Source: Prostheceraeus crozeri
Lineage: Eukaryota > Platyhelminthes > Polycladida > Euryleptidae
Assembly (NCBI GenBank): GCA_907163375.1
Contig: CAJQUW010005788.1
Span: 1-64,000 of the forward strand
Direction of reading: 5' to 3'
DNA length: 64,000 nucleotides
Shown here: in pieces, positions 38,801 through 46,734 of the stretch
Layout: each line of letters starts with the position of its first letter
Position numbering within the stretch: position 1 is the first letter of the stretch
Position numbers and translations under genes: made by a program
Notes under the pieces: model-generated
The model's database searches: none
The model's input: the letters and a program-made list of their open reading frames with translations, nothing else
What the model was told of the DNA's origin: nothing

Positions 38801-41800
38801 TCGTACGTGAACGTATTGCATTTAATTCCTAGAAGTTTTGAGCCTGACACCCTATTGACTTAATCTTTGAGGGACATCTCAAAGATTCATCATAATCATC
38901 TCGATCATAGACCAAATCTCAACAGGAAAAACTGTGTACCAAATTTCGATCTTGGCTTAAAAAATGAAATTTGTCCATCTTTGTTGATGAACAGATCTTT
39001 GGTGCGCTGCCTAGACTTTCCTACTGGGGTCCTCTGGTACAAAAGTTACGAGTTTCAGTGCAAAATTAGACGTGTTGTCGACTTGTAGTCTCTGAATGAA
39101 AAAACCTTTGACTTTCCCTTCTTTATTGATCACGAATACTGCAATCGAATTGATAACGCTTGTCACTTGAGGGAAGTCATGAATCCCAATATAATATTCT
39201 CTGAAATGTGTTATAGTTGTTAATTTGAACCCCACTGTATCGTGCATTATAATGATTTCTGATAAATCAGACAACGGCAAAAGGGATAAGACATGACAAC
39301 AGACTTGGCGGGACTCAGTCCGGCTAAAGCCCCACTGAGACAATGTCTGCCGCCCAATGTGTGATGACATGAGATTGAAAGAAAATAATTAAGTCAAGTG
39401 AGATCATAAGCCCCAGAGTTTATGATTTCCTATTTCCAATCCGGGGCTAGTCAAAGCTTAAACATAGTCATATAATTATTGTAGTACTCTAGGTCAGTCG
39501 TTCGTAATCCTTTATTTGTATGACGGGTGATGAATTTACGTAGAAGCTTACATAAGCTATCTAATACATTGTTTTGAATTTGGCCTATATGAAATTAGAT
39601 ACTGTCATAGTGGACCGCGATAACCTGGGAAGCTGTGGGCATCATTCATTTGTTGAAATATTATTGCATTCCGAAAATAAAGATAAAAATGATAATATCC
39701 ACTGATTTTTAGCTCAAGAAAATTTGAGCCTACCCGAGCTAAGGATCTAATAGGAACGATTGATGGAGGTTACTTTTCTTCAAGCATGAGGTTAAAAACC
39801 TGGGGTCGTTTCATAAAGCTCTACTTATTTTGATAGAGGTTATTAGTGAAACCGCTGTTTCTCGTAACTCTATTAAATTGGATCTTAATAGAGGCTATTA
39901 AGAGAAAATTGGGAATATTCCTTGGCTATTCATTTAATTTTTATAGATAGGAAAGAGCCAAGTAGATTGTTAGAATCTATCAAAAATTGCTCATTACTGC
40001 AATATATTTCTCCTACTATCCGTAGGCATCATCAGGCAGTTAGTGAAAGATTTACAGAATAAAATATGAAATTCACATCAAGATGCACTCCAAAATTGTC
40101 CCATCAGAAACAATAGAATGTGTTACCAAAAGTGTGTAGTATATCAAGTTACATGTGACAAGTGCAAACAATTTTATATTGGCAGCACCATTAGATATTT
40201 ACACATCCGCTGTCGTGAACACACTACCAACATCAACTCATCCGTATTCAAACATCTACAAGCATGTAACATCTTTAGAACAAAAATAACAACAACAATT
40301 TTGTCATTTGATAATGATTCCACCAACCTTCGTTTGAGAGAAGCCTATTACATCAACAAGTTAAAACCAAACATCAACTCAAGACACGAACTTGACAGTT
40401 ATAGAGATTTCCTCTTTCATTGACTTTGTTATTCCACAGTAATCAGATTTTTAATTCACATCCTATTTCTTCCCTTTTTTCTTCCTGTCAGGTCATTTAC
40501 TATAAATGCTAATGGTACTATGTAACCCTTTACTACCTGCCGCATAGCTCCTTCTCTTCTCTTACCATAGTTTGCATATTTTGTACATCTTTTTTATATA
40601 TCTCTTGATGTGAATTTCAAATTTTATTCTGTAAATCTTTCACTAACTGCCTGATGATGCCTACGGATAGTAGGAGAAATATATTGCAGTAATGAGCAAT
40701 TTTTGATAGATTCTAACAATCTACTTGGCTCTTTCCTATCTATAAAAAAAAAGCTATTAAGAGAGCAATGAGCAGTGTTTCATAAAGCACTATTTACCGA
40801 AGTCTTTAATAGAGCTGCTTAATGTTGATAGAGCCTTAGACCTCTCGTAAACCGCCATTAAGCATAATGCTGCGTTTGTTCCTAGAAGAAGAGCATCGTC
40901 GTCGTCTTCCGAGACCTCGAATTCTTCGTGATCGCTTTGATCCTTTAGATTCTATGGAGAAGACACTGTTCTTCGAGAGATATCGATTTACCAAGGAGGT
41001 GGTAATGGAACTGTGCAAAGAAATTTTCGAAAAGGAGTTGAAAAGGCCAACCAACAGAAACTGCAGTTTCTGCTGCCTTCTTCAAATCTGCATAGGCATC
41101 CGTCAGTTTTTTCTTTACGCAGGAAACTTCGTTTTGCCATTTTGATTTTATGTATTCCACCGATCTCCCATGTGCACCTACTGCATTAACTCTATCTGTG
41201 ATCTTATTGTAGATCTTCTTCTTCACATCCATAGTCACGACGTTGGAAAAAGGGGAATTGAGCGTCACATAGTGCTCCTCGTATGCCTCCACCAAAGCTT
41301 CGAATTCGGCCAATTGCCATTTCGGTTTGCGCTTCACATCTTTCATCTTCGGTCTAGTGTGCATGTGCAAGCTTGGCTCCTCTGTCAATAATGCCTTTGT
41401 CGGTTATAACGTTATAATGTTATAACGTCGAACATCACTTCTCGTATGACATTATATAGCAGAGATTCTATTGGTTTTAAATATGTCAAGGTCTTGTGTG
41501 ACGTCTTACTGCATAGCTACGAAGTTAAAGAGAAGCTATCGATGTTAATAGAGGTTAAAGAGAATCTTTCTTGATAGCGGATAAATAGAAGCTTTCTGAA
41601 ACAGATAAATAGAGCTCTATTTAACCTCTCTGATGGAACCACTATTAATAGAGCTTTATGAAACGAGCCCCTGATCCTTATCATCGGGCAGTCTATTTTA
41701 GTAAAGGAAGGCCATGGGTGGGAAGTCACATGTCAAATAAACGTCTGTCATCTAACTCATAATCTAACGCTAATATGTCATTTGAAATAGGTTGTAGTTA

Positions 41801-42836
41801 TAAGGCGTAGTAGACTTCAATAATCCCTGAAAAGTAAAAACCAACACTATAATTTCGCTGCAAATTTCTTTGTGTCACTGTATCTTTTAATATTCAAGTA
41901 AAATGCTTGATTAATAGGTTCCGATTTGGTGGGCCTGTTTTTTTTATTGACTAGCGGTATTAGCTGACCAAGCAAATCGTACCTACGAATGAGCTACAGT
42001 TTTCTGTGATGCGATTTTCGAATCACGACCCGAATCGATTCGACTCAAAATTTGACGATTCGGAAGTCCCTAGATTTACAATTTGATTTTTACTAGGGTA
42101 GTGTATTTTCTTTACTAAGTTAGATAACAGCGATATGATTTTCTTTTTCCAGATAATCAATCATTTTCACCATCTGATGTTATGAAACTAGTAATTGACA
42201 GCTATTCCTATATATCTCCTCCAATTTATTATGCTCGCTCGTTTGCCGATTAAACATGTCATAATTATCTGCTGATTAAGACTAGATAGGTAGCGGCATA
42301 GACCGATTCTCTTGAGGGGTGGATTAAATTTCATGAACAGTTATACTCCCATTGGTTCATTAATAAGGAAGTCTAATTCCTCATTTCATTTCTTCCAATG
42401 GAGACGCTGAAAGTCGATTCTTGCAAGTTTAGACAATTTCATTCTCTTTATTTTATTTCAGTGTACTGTGTTTTCGTATGTATCAATTTTTAAAGTTCAT
42501 TTCAGATCTTTTGTTCTATGTTTTTAACTGAGATTCCTTCAGGATGATAATTTTGATTAAAAACTGTCCTTAGTAATTCTATAAGTGCACATGATGAAGC
42601 ATACAAATCAACCTTCGCAAGAGAAGAAGACGCATTACATCGGAAGACTTTTTTCTTGCTTGTAGAATCATTTGTGTCATCGCAACTCCAATTTTTTGCA
42701 GGCTATCGCCATAAGCTTGGCGCATTTCCTTGTCGACCAAATTCGTCTGCAGCGTTCACGTTGGTTCCAAACCGGACTAACAATGGAGGAAACGAATGAG
42801 AATGGGGATTATACGGAAACCTATACTCTCATCTGA
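8794..42836 (+). CDS. Tetraspanin, TspanC8 type (seven exons)
   Basis: Four-pass membrane organiser protein. The exons are 8794-8844, 9102-9216, 19189-19262, 21630-21827, 22071-22256, 28412-28528 and 42702-42836; the phases 0, 1, 0, 0, 0, 0 fit at every junction, giving 291 codons. Seen: TM1; TM2 with the family block 'GCFGSLREN'; TM3; a large extracellular loop with CCG, 'CGVPYSCC' and eight cysteines in total; and TM4. Eight loop cysteines define the TspanC8 group (Tspan5, 14, 15, 17, 33; fly Tsp3A, 26D, 86D), which in animals binds ADAM10, escorts it to the surface and so affects Notch cleavage. An N-glycosylation site (NCT) is in the loop. The tail ends in YTLI, which fits both a YxxΦ endocytic signal and a PDZ ligand. 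The introns span 34 kb and are full of transposons. Which TspanC8 member it is cannot be told here. Confidence 0.92.
9102..9216 (+). CDS. Tetraspanin exon 2
   Basis: The acceptor is TTTGCAG and the donor GTGAGT. It encodes the rest of TM1 ('LAGGLVVGLVTWVLV'), the small extracellular loop, and 'DPAIMLCVG' at the start of TM2. It begins in phase 0 and ends one base into a codon. Confidence 0.9.
9217..10379. other. Intron sequence, nothing recognised
   Basis: First part of the 10-kb second tetraspanin intron. It is AT-rich, with no coding frames that resemble known families and no clear repeat. Confidence 0.5.
10380..10850 (+). mobile_element. Non-LTR retrotransposon fragment, 5' part
   Basis: In broken plus-strand frames this reads like the stretch between endonuclease and reverse transcriptase of a LINE: Lys/Glu-rich text ending in 'SPGEAFKLMK' and 'GKDVIG'. 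It appears to continue at 11745 after an opposite-strand insertion. Confidence 0.55.
10860..11745 (-). mobile_element. Non-LTR retrotransposon fragment, reverse transcriptase C-terminus
   Basis: Minus-strand pieces give, in order, the RT palm and thumb end ('VDDRVLATESEEEL' in place of YADD, then 'KGLKVNVAKTKV'), 'MIRWMCGVSL', and the LINE tail blocks 'RWYGYVVRK' and 'RPNKTWAE'. Several stops and shifts make it dead. It seems to interrupt the plus-strand LINE on either side, or to be part of the same scrambled insertion. Confidence 0.75.
11745..13095 (+). mobile_element. Non-LTR retrotransposon with Cys-rich finger after the RT, 3' part
   Basis: Seen: 'CFVDVEKAFD'-like RT motif, 'GVHQGSVLSPLLFA', 'ILYADDLVLI', then a zinc-finger-like cluster 'DPCGMCGRRV' with C..C..C..C spacing (about 12285-12380). 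Beyond it come 'NGHVLRRDEA' and a terminal 'VNAITVRYTWPPS'. The same finger type recurs at about 23030, so one LINE family has at least two copies here. There are many stops. Confidence 0.75.
13096..14739. other. Intron sequence, nothing else recognised
   Basis: Apart from the duplication at 13447-13564 I find no coding or mobile signature. Confidence 0.45.
13447..13564 (+). repeat. Tandem duplication of a 64-bp unit
   Basis: 'ACACTTAATTTTTTGACTGC' and the sequence after it occur at 13447 and again at 13511, almost identical. It is a recent local duplication. Confidence 0.85.
14740..14897 (+). mobile_element. LINE 3' tail with (TA)n
   Basis: 'RLRWLGHVLRK' and a 'GRGGPR.TW' remnant mark the C-terminus of a non-LTR element, ending in a TA microsatellite (about 14874-14897). 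The mariner at 14898 inserted into this TA tract. Confidence 0.65.
14898..16682 (+). mobile_element. Mariner-superfamily transposon with about 190-bp TIRs, DD41D spacing
   Basis: A 1785-bp element flanked by TA. The ends start CAGGGTGATTCCGATC and form inverted repeats of about 190 bp (14898-15089 and 16491-16682). Inside, the plus-strand transposase shows a helix-turn-helix region (about 15500-15590), 'FSDEATFHLNG' with the first Asp (about 15735), 'QQDGAPAH' with the second, and 'WPPRSPD...NDFWLW' with the third Asp 42 positions on (41 residues between). Frame changes occur near 15349, 15900 (A-run) and 16138 (GG run), so the enzyme is inactive. DD41D families are known in the IS630/Tc1/mariner group. 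Confidence 0.9.
15267..16228 (+). pseudogene. Mariner transposase, three frameshifts
   Basis: It starts at ATG 15267 ('MNYTGFTKEE') and changes frame near 15349, 15900 and 16138; the last frame reads 'YIRDKLYRDP' and stops at TAA 16214. All three catalytic aspartates are present, so only frame breaks block it. In this family the protein binds the TIRs and cuts and pastes the element at TA. Confidence 0.8.
16683..19188. other. Intron sequence, mostly unassigned
   Basis: Apart from the MITE fragment at 17870-18060, I see no recognised feature. Confidence 0.45.
17870..18060 (-). mobile_element. Truncated copy of the hAT MITE at 26.5 kb
   Basis: The stretch 'GTCGACTGTTGTCAATCAGC' with neighbours to about 18055 is the reverse complement of 26590-26720, and the match continues to about 17880. 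The ends carrying TIRs are missing. Confidence 0.75.
19189..19262 (+). CDS. Tetraspanin exon 3
   Basis: The 74-nt exon between TTTCAG and GTAAGT completes the split Gly codon. It encodes the second half of TM2 and 'GCFGSLREN', the most conserved intracellular block of tetraspanins, including the juxtamembrane cysteines that are usually palmitoylated. Confidence 0.93.
19800..20270 (+). repeat. Dispersed repeat, copy A
   Basis: Similar to 26395-27260 once the hAT MITE there is removed. Shared pieces include 'GACTTGAAGACATTTCATG' (versus GACCTGAAGACATTCCATG), 'TTTTTCTTTGATCCTGTCT' and 'TTTCGGCCTCG'. The 81-codon frame inside (19805-20050) is not conserved in copy B, so the repeat is probably non-coding. 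Confidence 0.65.
20271..21629. other. Intron sequence, nothing recognised
   Basis: End of tetraspanin intron 3. AT-rich, with no family resemblance in any frame. Confidence 0.45.
21630..21827 (+). CDS. Tetraspanin exon 4
   Basis: Sixty-six codons between TTCCAG and GTAATT encode TM3 and the first helix of the large extracellular loop, ending 'DLIDSVQKQ'. The helix sequence is typical of TspanC8 members. Confidence 0.93.
22071..22256 (+). CDS. Tetraspanin exon 5
   Basis: Sixty-two codons between TTGTAG and GTAAGT carry CCG, an N-glycosylation sequon (NCT), 'CGVPYSCC' and a further Cys. This gives seven of the eight extracellular cysteines. Confidence 0.95.
22257..22904. other. Intron sequence, nothing recognised
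   Basis: Start of tetraspanin intron 5, with no feature seen. Confidence 0.45.
22905..23270 (+). mobile_element. LINE fragment, RT end plus Cys-rich finger
   Basis: Plus-strand frames read 'CGLKVNVER', then, after a shift, 'WPCGCCGKGVGVSSILC', the finger that follows the RT in the LINE family also seen at 11745-13095. It is short and frameshifted. Confidence 0.7.
23271..26394. other. Intron sequence, nothing recognised
   Basis: About 3 kb of AT-rich DNA. Short open frames on both strands at 24164-24437 show no family features. Confidence 0.45.
26395..27260 (+). repeat. Dispersed repeat, copy B, split by a hAT MITE
   Basis: Homologous to 19800-20270. The left part ends at 26517 and the right part resumes at 27019; between them lies the MITE with its duplicated target. 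The order of insertion is therefore clear: repeat first, MITE later. Confidence 0.7.
26518..27010 (+). mobile_element. hAT-type MITE, 493 bp, with 8-bp target duplication
   Basis: The ends are CAGTGGTTCCCAACT and, inverted, CAGCGGTTCCCAATCT. The flanks are CTCTTGAC (26510-26517) and CTCTAGAC (27011-27018), an 8-bp duplication with one change, as hAT transposases make. There is no coding content, so it was moved by an enzyme encoded elsewhere. Confidence 0.9.
27261..28411. other. Intron sequence, nothing recognised
   Basis: End of tetraspanin intron 5 with no feature seen. Confidence 0.45.
28412..28528 (+). CDS. Tetraspanin exon 6
   Basis: Thirty-nine codons between CTTGCAG and GTGAGT carry 'YTQGC' (the eighth loop cysteine), 'WLENN', and the first half of TM4 ending 'ILGPQ'. 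Confidence 0.93.
28529..29742. other. Intron sequence, nothing recognised
   Basis: Start of the 14-kb last intron. The 116-codon minus-strand frame (29263-28913) has no recognisable domain. Confidence 0.45.
29743..30385. mobile_element. Foldback/MITE element with about 170-bp inverted arms
   Basis: The left arm (29743-29914) and right arm (30207-30385) are inverted, diverged copies. The outer parts carry ATCTCCCCCC then TTTTCAAATTTGTCT on the left and the complement on the right; the inner parts share 'ACAAGTACTTTTTG'. There is no coding region. Confidence 0.75.
30386..32390. other. Intron sequence, nothing firm
   Basis: No recognised gene. A stretch near 30830-30870 (GCGTTTTCACGCTTCTTCAG) resembles tails of retroelements but is too short to assign. 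Confidence 0.4.
32391..32765. mobile_element. Foldback element with about 90-bp near-perfect arms
   Basis: The left arm (about 32391-32487) and right arm (about 32679-32765) are inverted copies; 'CTTTCTATTCATGGGCATTA' and 'CAAGGACTG' are shared with only a few mismatches. The centre of about 190 bp is non-coding. It could be a MITE or paired terminal repeats of a retroelement that lost its interior. Confidence 0.85.
32766..35999. other. Intron sequence, nothing firm
   Basis: No gene recognised. At 34668-34712 a doubled 'GGAACCACTCCACT' with TTGGG resembles hAT ends but has no partner. Confidence 0.4.
36000..36640 (+). mobile_element. LINE reverse transcriptase fragment
   Basis: Plus strand, several frames: 'EHQCEF' and 'NAIFIVRKLLE' (about 36130-36200), 'CFIDYSKAYDK' (36239 onward, RT motif A), 'WQGIKRGVR', then 'RYADDAIIAAD' (about 36540, catalytic YADD). 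The blocks match the BovB/RTE-like 'CFIDYSKAFD' RT type, in broken form. Confidence 0.75.
36680..36940 (+). mobile_element. Penelope-like GIY-YIG endonuclease fragment
   Basis: The open frame 36689-36940 carries 'STIRRLHQR', 'INSSVFKH', 'NLRLREAIHIKKHKP', the C-terminal half of the Penelope GIY-YIG domain; the GIY and YIG strands are lost. It parallels the better-preserved copy at 40118. Confidence 0.75.
36941..39801. other. Intron sequence, nothing recognised
   Basis: A 119-codon minus-strand frame (39370-39011) has no family features that I recognise, and no splice context was found. Confidence 0.4.
39996..40040 (-). ncRNA. Hammerhead ribozyme motif in left, inverted pLTR
   Basis: The minus-strand copy of the same motif: CTGATGA at 40035-40029, the same stem II and GAAA, and flanking ACTGC/GCAGT. 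The core matches the right copy base for base. Confidence 0.75.
40118..40423 (+). CDS. Penelope GIY-YIG endonuclease domain ORF
   Basis: 101 codons. It starts 'CYQKCVVYQVTCDKC' (the VVY strand stands for GIY), then 'FYIGST' (YIG), 'IRCREH' with the conserved Arg, and 'NLRLREAYYINKLKPNIN' with the catalytic Glu. In complete Penelope elements this domain is the C-terminal part of the RT polyprotein and nicks target DNA. Here it stands alone after a 5' truncation, with no RT motifs upstream. The open frame suggests a young copy. Confidence 0.85.
   Translation: MCYQKCVVYQVTCDKCKQFYIGSTIRYLHIRCREHTTNINSSVFKHLQACNIFRTKITTTILSFDNDSTNLRLREAYYINKLKPNINSRHELDSYRDFLFH
40646..40690 (+). ncRNA. Hammerhead ribozyme motif in right pLTR
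   Basis: Seen in order: ACTGC, core CTGATGA (40651-40657), a stem II hairpin (CCTAC/GTAGG with GGATA loop), core GAAA (40676-40679), short ATATAT, T17, then GCAGT. ACTGC pairs with GCAGT as stem I, placing the cut after 40685. The self-complementary stem III fits a dimeric hammerhead. Penelope elements are known to carry such ribozymes in their pLTRs. Confidence 0.75.
41055..41388 (-). pseudogene. Harbinger Myb/SANT-like DNA-binding protein, C-terminally truncated
   Basis: It reads 'RKPKWQLAEFEALVE', 'KKKIYNKITDRVNAVG' and 'IKSKWQNEV', a Myb/SANT-like domain of about 80 residues. The frame then runs into the antisense of the transposase N-terminus, showing the deletion joint. Confidence 0.75.
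41672..42701. other. Intron sequence, nothing recognised
   Basis: Last kilobase before tetraspanin exon 7. No feature apart from the acceptor polypyrimidine tract. Confidence 0.45.
42702..42836 (+). CDS. Tetraspanin exon 7 (last)
   Basis: The acceptor is TTTTTTGCAG. It encodes the end of TM4 ('AIAISLAHFLVDQI') and a polar cytoplasmic tail ending YTETYTLI before TGA 42834-42836. A 14-kb intron full of nested mobile elements precedes it. Confidence 0.92.
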   Translation, partial: AIAISLAHFLVDQIRLQRSRWFQTGLTMEETNENGDYTETYTLI

Positions 42837-45800
42837 TGCAAACTCAAGTTGCCTCCATCCAGTGATTTTCCATGAGCATATGTGCAATCAGCAGAAGACT
42901 GCGGAAACTGTCTCGCCCTCTGTTCATTGTATTCCTTATGTTGCACCCCACCGATCCGTGATGGAAGAACCATGACTCTAATTCCTTGATCTCGGACAGT
43001 TAATGAACGCGTAGAGCGGGGTATATGTGAAAGAGGAAAGAAGCTCTTGACGGAGGCGCGTAAACGTTCCAGTGTCTGCATTTTATCTTCCTTCGTCTCT
43101 ATATCTCTAGTCACATGCCAGCCGAATCGAATGACAGCACACTTAAGTCGCGCCAGTTAAGTTTTGAAGGCAGTGAAATAAGTGATCGCCCAAGGCATTG
43201 AAAACAAATCATCGTTTGAAACGTGTGTACATAGAAACATTTAGGCCTCAAGTCATACATCTTCATGTACACAGTCATGTTGCGCCATTCGCGTTGCACT
43301 CATCCGATCATTTGGATGTTATATTTTATTATCAATGAAAATGATGTTTTATGTCAAATAGTTTTATTGATACTCGCACAAATTTAAAATGTCCTTCCAA
43401 TAGATTTTATCAATGAAGTGAAGTAATATTTTGGGAGAAGTTTAGGTAATTCAGTTGAAATAATGTTAATTGTAAGCAACTATGAAGCCATGTACACATG
43501 AATAGTACAGTGGAATATTTTTCTTTAATGATTTATATATATTTATTTGTGTAAATGTAAGCGCAAGCGACTTTTGTTAACTATATTGATTAATGAAAAG
43601 CAACACGAGAGTGATGCATTATTGTGTATTTTATTGTAAATATTTTTCATTTTATTATGTTCTTGAGCCACGTTGCAGAGTTTGTTCTCCGTGACAATCG
43701 AGCAGTCATGAGCAAGGAAGTCCTGCTTTGAATGAGAGTTTGGAATGTAGATCTTTGCATGAAATATTTTCTTATTACTCCATAGACTGTAAATGTTAAC
43801 ACATCCATGTTTATAATCATTGATACTGTAAGCCATTCACTCATTTTCCTCAAGTCCCACTAAAGAACGCTCTGTAACTAGCAAAAGAACTTTGTTTGCT
43901 TGCTTTAATTTTGCATTCTTGATGGGTTGGATGGGAATTACATTTTGTTGCATAATACGCATTTTCGTCTGCACTGCTTCCGTTTTCGTTTTTTGACTTG
44001 TGATTTTCTTTACGGCAGTTATTGTTTTGCAATTTTCTCTTGTCACCTAAGGTTGCAGCAGTTGTAGAGATACACATTCGCTGCGTTGATATAGATTTTG
44101 TTTCTCCGTCTTGCAAATAAACATAACGCTGCTGAATTATCCTGTCTTCTTATTTTTGACATGTAAAAGTCACATCATTAATTGAAAATGATATTTGACC
44201 ATCATTCCAACTTCCGAATTCGATTTGCTAGCGATAAGGTTTTTAAATACTTTAGATGCATTTTCACTGATTTTGTCCTCTATATTTATGCACGAAGGTT
44301 GACTGGTAAAGAACGATCGCATGGAGAGGTCGCGCAACAAGTATTATATAAGTATAGCTAGTTGAAGAGAAGAAATTTTTCATGGTTTTTTTTTTTGGTA
44401 TGTTTAGCACTTGTTCACGAAATTAAATGTTGTAAAGAAAACGATCACATAATGAGTTTTCTTTCAACGAGAAGAAATGTGGATGTGTTTTTGCTTGTAT
44501 GCAAATCTAGTGAATTTCTACTCGTCTACATGTCTCTATACCAGAGGTATATACATGCAGGTCGATGTGATCTATAGTCATAAAGTACTTGTGATTGAAT
44601 TCATTTGTTGAAAATTTTCCCTTCTTAATAACACCAATAAAATTAACTAAATTGATATTATTAATGAACGCAGTACGGTAAATAGTGATATAATTTATCT
44701 GTTAATCAAAATTTGGCTCCGTGACAGTTACGGTCACTCCGTAGATCCACACTTTCTGATGCATCTTTATTCATGAGCGGGATGAAGTTAGTTTCAAATT
44801 TATAAAGGTTTCACACACAATCCTTCTACCTGCAAGTAACCAATTGATTTTTCCAACTGACGTAGAAATGCTAGTAGCACATTTTGCAAATGTAGTTGTG
44901 CCAAAGAGTCTGAAACAGTAATTTCAGAAAACTGATGCTTCATGAGTGACACTACATGTATTTTTGTTTTTGTGATAACAAAACCAAAGTTAAATAGACG
45001 TCATCATTCGGTTTTGGACAGCCTTGAAATGATTTTCGCAAGGTTCCCAAATTATGCAGACAACCAGAGGATTTTGCGGATTCCAATGCATGCAGTCGGG
45101 TAAAACATAGTGTTTGAGAAGCGAATCGAACGTCTTGATGTGTGTTCCCAAACAGACAACTCAAAAGAACCCGCTTCTCGCATGATGAAGTCTAATGTTT
45201 CATATTCATTGCGTATTCTTCTAAGTTTAATGCAGCTCCTATGTCTCAGTAATATTGTCGGGTATTAGTATTTTGTCGGGCGGCAAAATGAAAAGAGCGC
45301 TTTTCTCAAAGCAGGCCCTCCAATGTGCCGCTATTTCGGCACGAAATTATAAGACAATGGTTTGAATTTTGATCACCAACTCGCGCTGATTATGATTTTG
45401 ACAGCAAAGCCAGTGTTTTGCTATCATACACTTGACGTTCGACATTAACCTTTTCACTGTTCAAGAAAATCGTTCTGGTTGCGATTGAGACGATGCAATT
45501 TTACAGTTGAACTATTTATCAGAGAAAATCGAGCTAATTTGAACAGCTGCTGTGTTACATATGTAGAGCGAGTTTATTTCAATTTATTGTTATTGCTTGT
45601 GTGAATGTGCCTTAATTCCACAATGCATGTCTATAGTAACACACACACATACACACAAAGAAAGAATTAATATCATCATTATTTTCGCACACTTTTACAT
45701 TTAATATGATCAACTTTTGTCGACGTGCAGGCTGCTTCACCTCTCACTTCAAGTACCACAAACTTCAATTTTTGTTGTTTGTCAATCCTTTGCTTTAGCG

Positions 45801-46734
45801 CTGCTCTCGGTACATGCTTGTTGATAGGTTGATAAGGGAAGGTCTTGAAATCGTACACAACTGCTCACCAAGTGAAAGAATTCATGCTTTGAGATTCCAA
45901 TTCTTTTCGCAAACATGTTGGTGAAGTATGAAATAAATAAACATTTGTTTATACTGGGACACACAAAGCTCAAGCGCCTTTCTTCCATCTGGCGGAGCTT
46001 TAGTTTATCTCACTCTCATTCTTTTGTGCTGAGTGTTTAACAAGAATGTAGATTGTACAATGTACATATTTATAAGTCATTGATGTGACTCGACCAAGGT
46101 TTGGACTCATGTTTCCTGGACACAGAGCGAACACTGTCATAAGGTCACTGCGCCCATATGCAGGAATTTAGGCTTTTTGCGACTTCGTCGAACAAGTTGC
46201 AGTGCGCATTCATTGGCCAGCATAGGCACGTAATGTTATCAAACATGTCAACGTCATGGTTTTGTTTTGCTATGAAAATCAGCTGTTTCGGGAAGTTTTT
46301 TGTACCCGCTGTCGAAAGTGCACGATTCATATGCATTGACGACAGAGGACTTCCTGATTTTGATTTATAAATCATCAGTGAAAATGAAGAGTGCTTTTCA
46401 GCAGTAGCAAGACTGACGCCTTAAGATGACATAAGCTTTGACTTTTAATTAGTATTTATTTAATTATAATTAAATTAATTAAAATTTTAAAATTTTAAAA
46501 ATTAAATTAATAAGTATTTTATTAATTTTAATTCATGGCAGCAGAAATGCTGACATGAAAGACAAATGGAGCAACGAAAGTCAAAAGCACAATGTTGGTG
46601 TGAACAGAAGTACGAAAGTAGTCTGCGATTGTTATTCAATATTCTGTCATAATGATTTATTGGAGGACTAGTGCTAAACGAGATTGATGTGAAAAAGCTA
46701 TTTGGATTTGTTACATAGACTCCAAATGCAGGTA
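42837..46734. other. 3' flank of tetraspanin and intergenic DNA
   Basis: Presumably the 3' UTR and spacer. No other gene is recognised; short frames such as 44362-44577 with a hydrophobic start are unsupported. A nearly pure A/T tract lies at about 46445-46530. Confidence 0.4.

Larger units (their letters stand above)
39951..40745 (+). mobile_element. Short Penelope-like element: inverted pLTRs around a GIY-YIG ORF
   Basis: Inverted arms of about 133 bp (39951-40083 and 40613-40745) are nearly identical. Between them an intact-looking frame (40118-40423) encodes the Penelope endonuclease domain. The reverse transcriptase is absent. It sits inside the Harbinger element at 39802-41671, so it is the younger insertion. 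Confidence 0.85.
39802..41671 (+). mobile_element. PIF/Harbinger element, internally deleted, hosting a Penelope-like insert
   Basis: The ends are GGGGTCGTTTCATAAAGCTCTA and its inverted match at 41671. Inside are the N-terminus of a Harbinger transposase (40867-41060, 'FFERYRF', 'RPTNRN') and, opposite, its Myb/SANT-like partner protein (41388 to about 41055, 'RKPKWQLAEFEALVE'). The DDE catalytic part is missing at the junction near 41055. Both proteins are needed for transposition in this superfamily. No clear 3-bp target duplication is seen. Confidence 0.8.

Noticed and set aside
39011..39370. 119-codon minus-strand ORF in the last tetraspanin intron
   Set aside because: No recognisable domain, and no flanking splice sites or repeat ends.
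44362..44577. Short ORF with a signal-peptide-like hydrophobic start
   Set aside because: No supporting context. A hydrophobic N-terminus arises easily in T-rich DNA.
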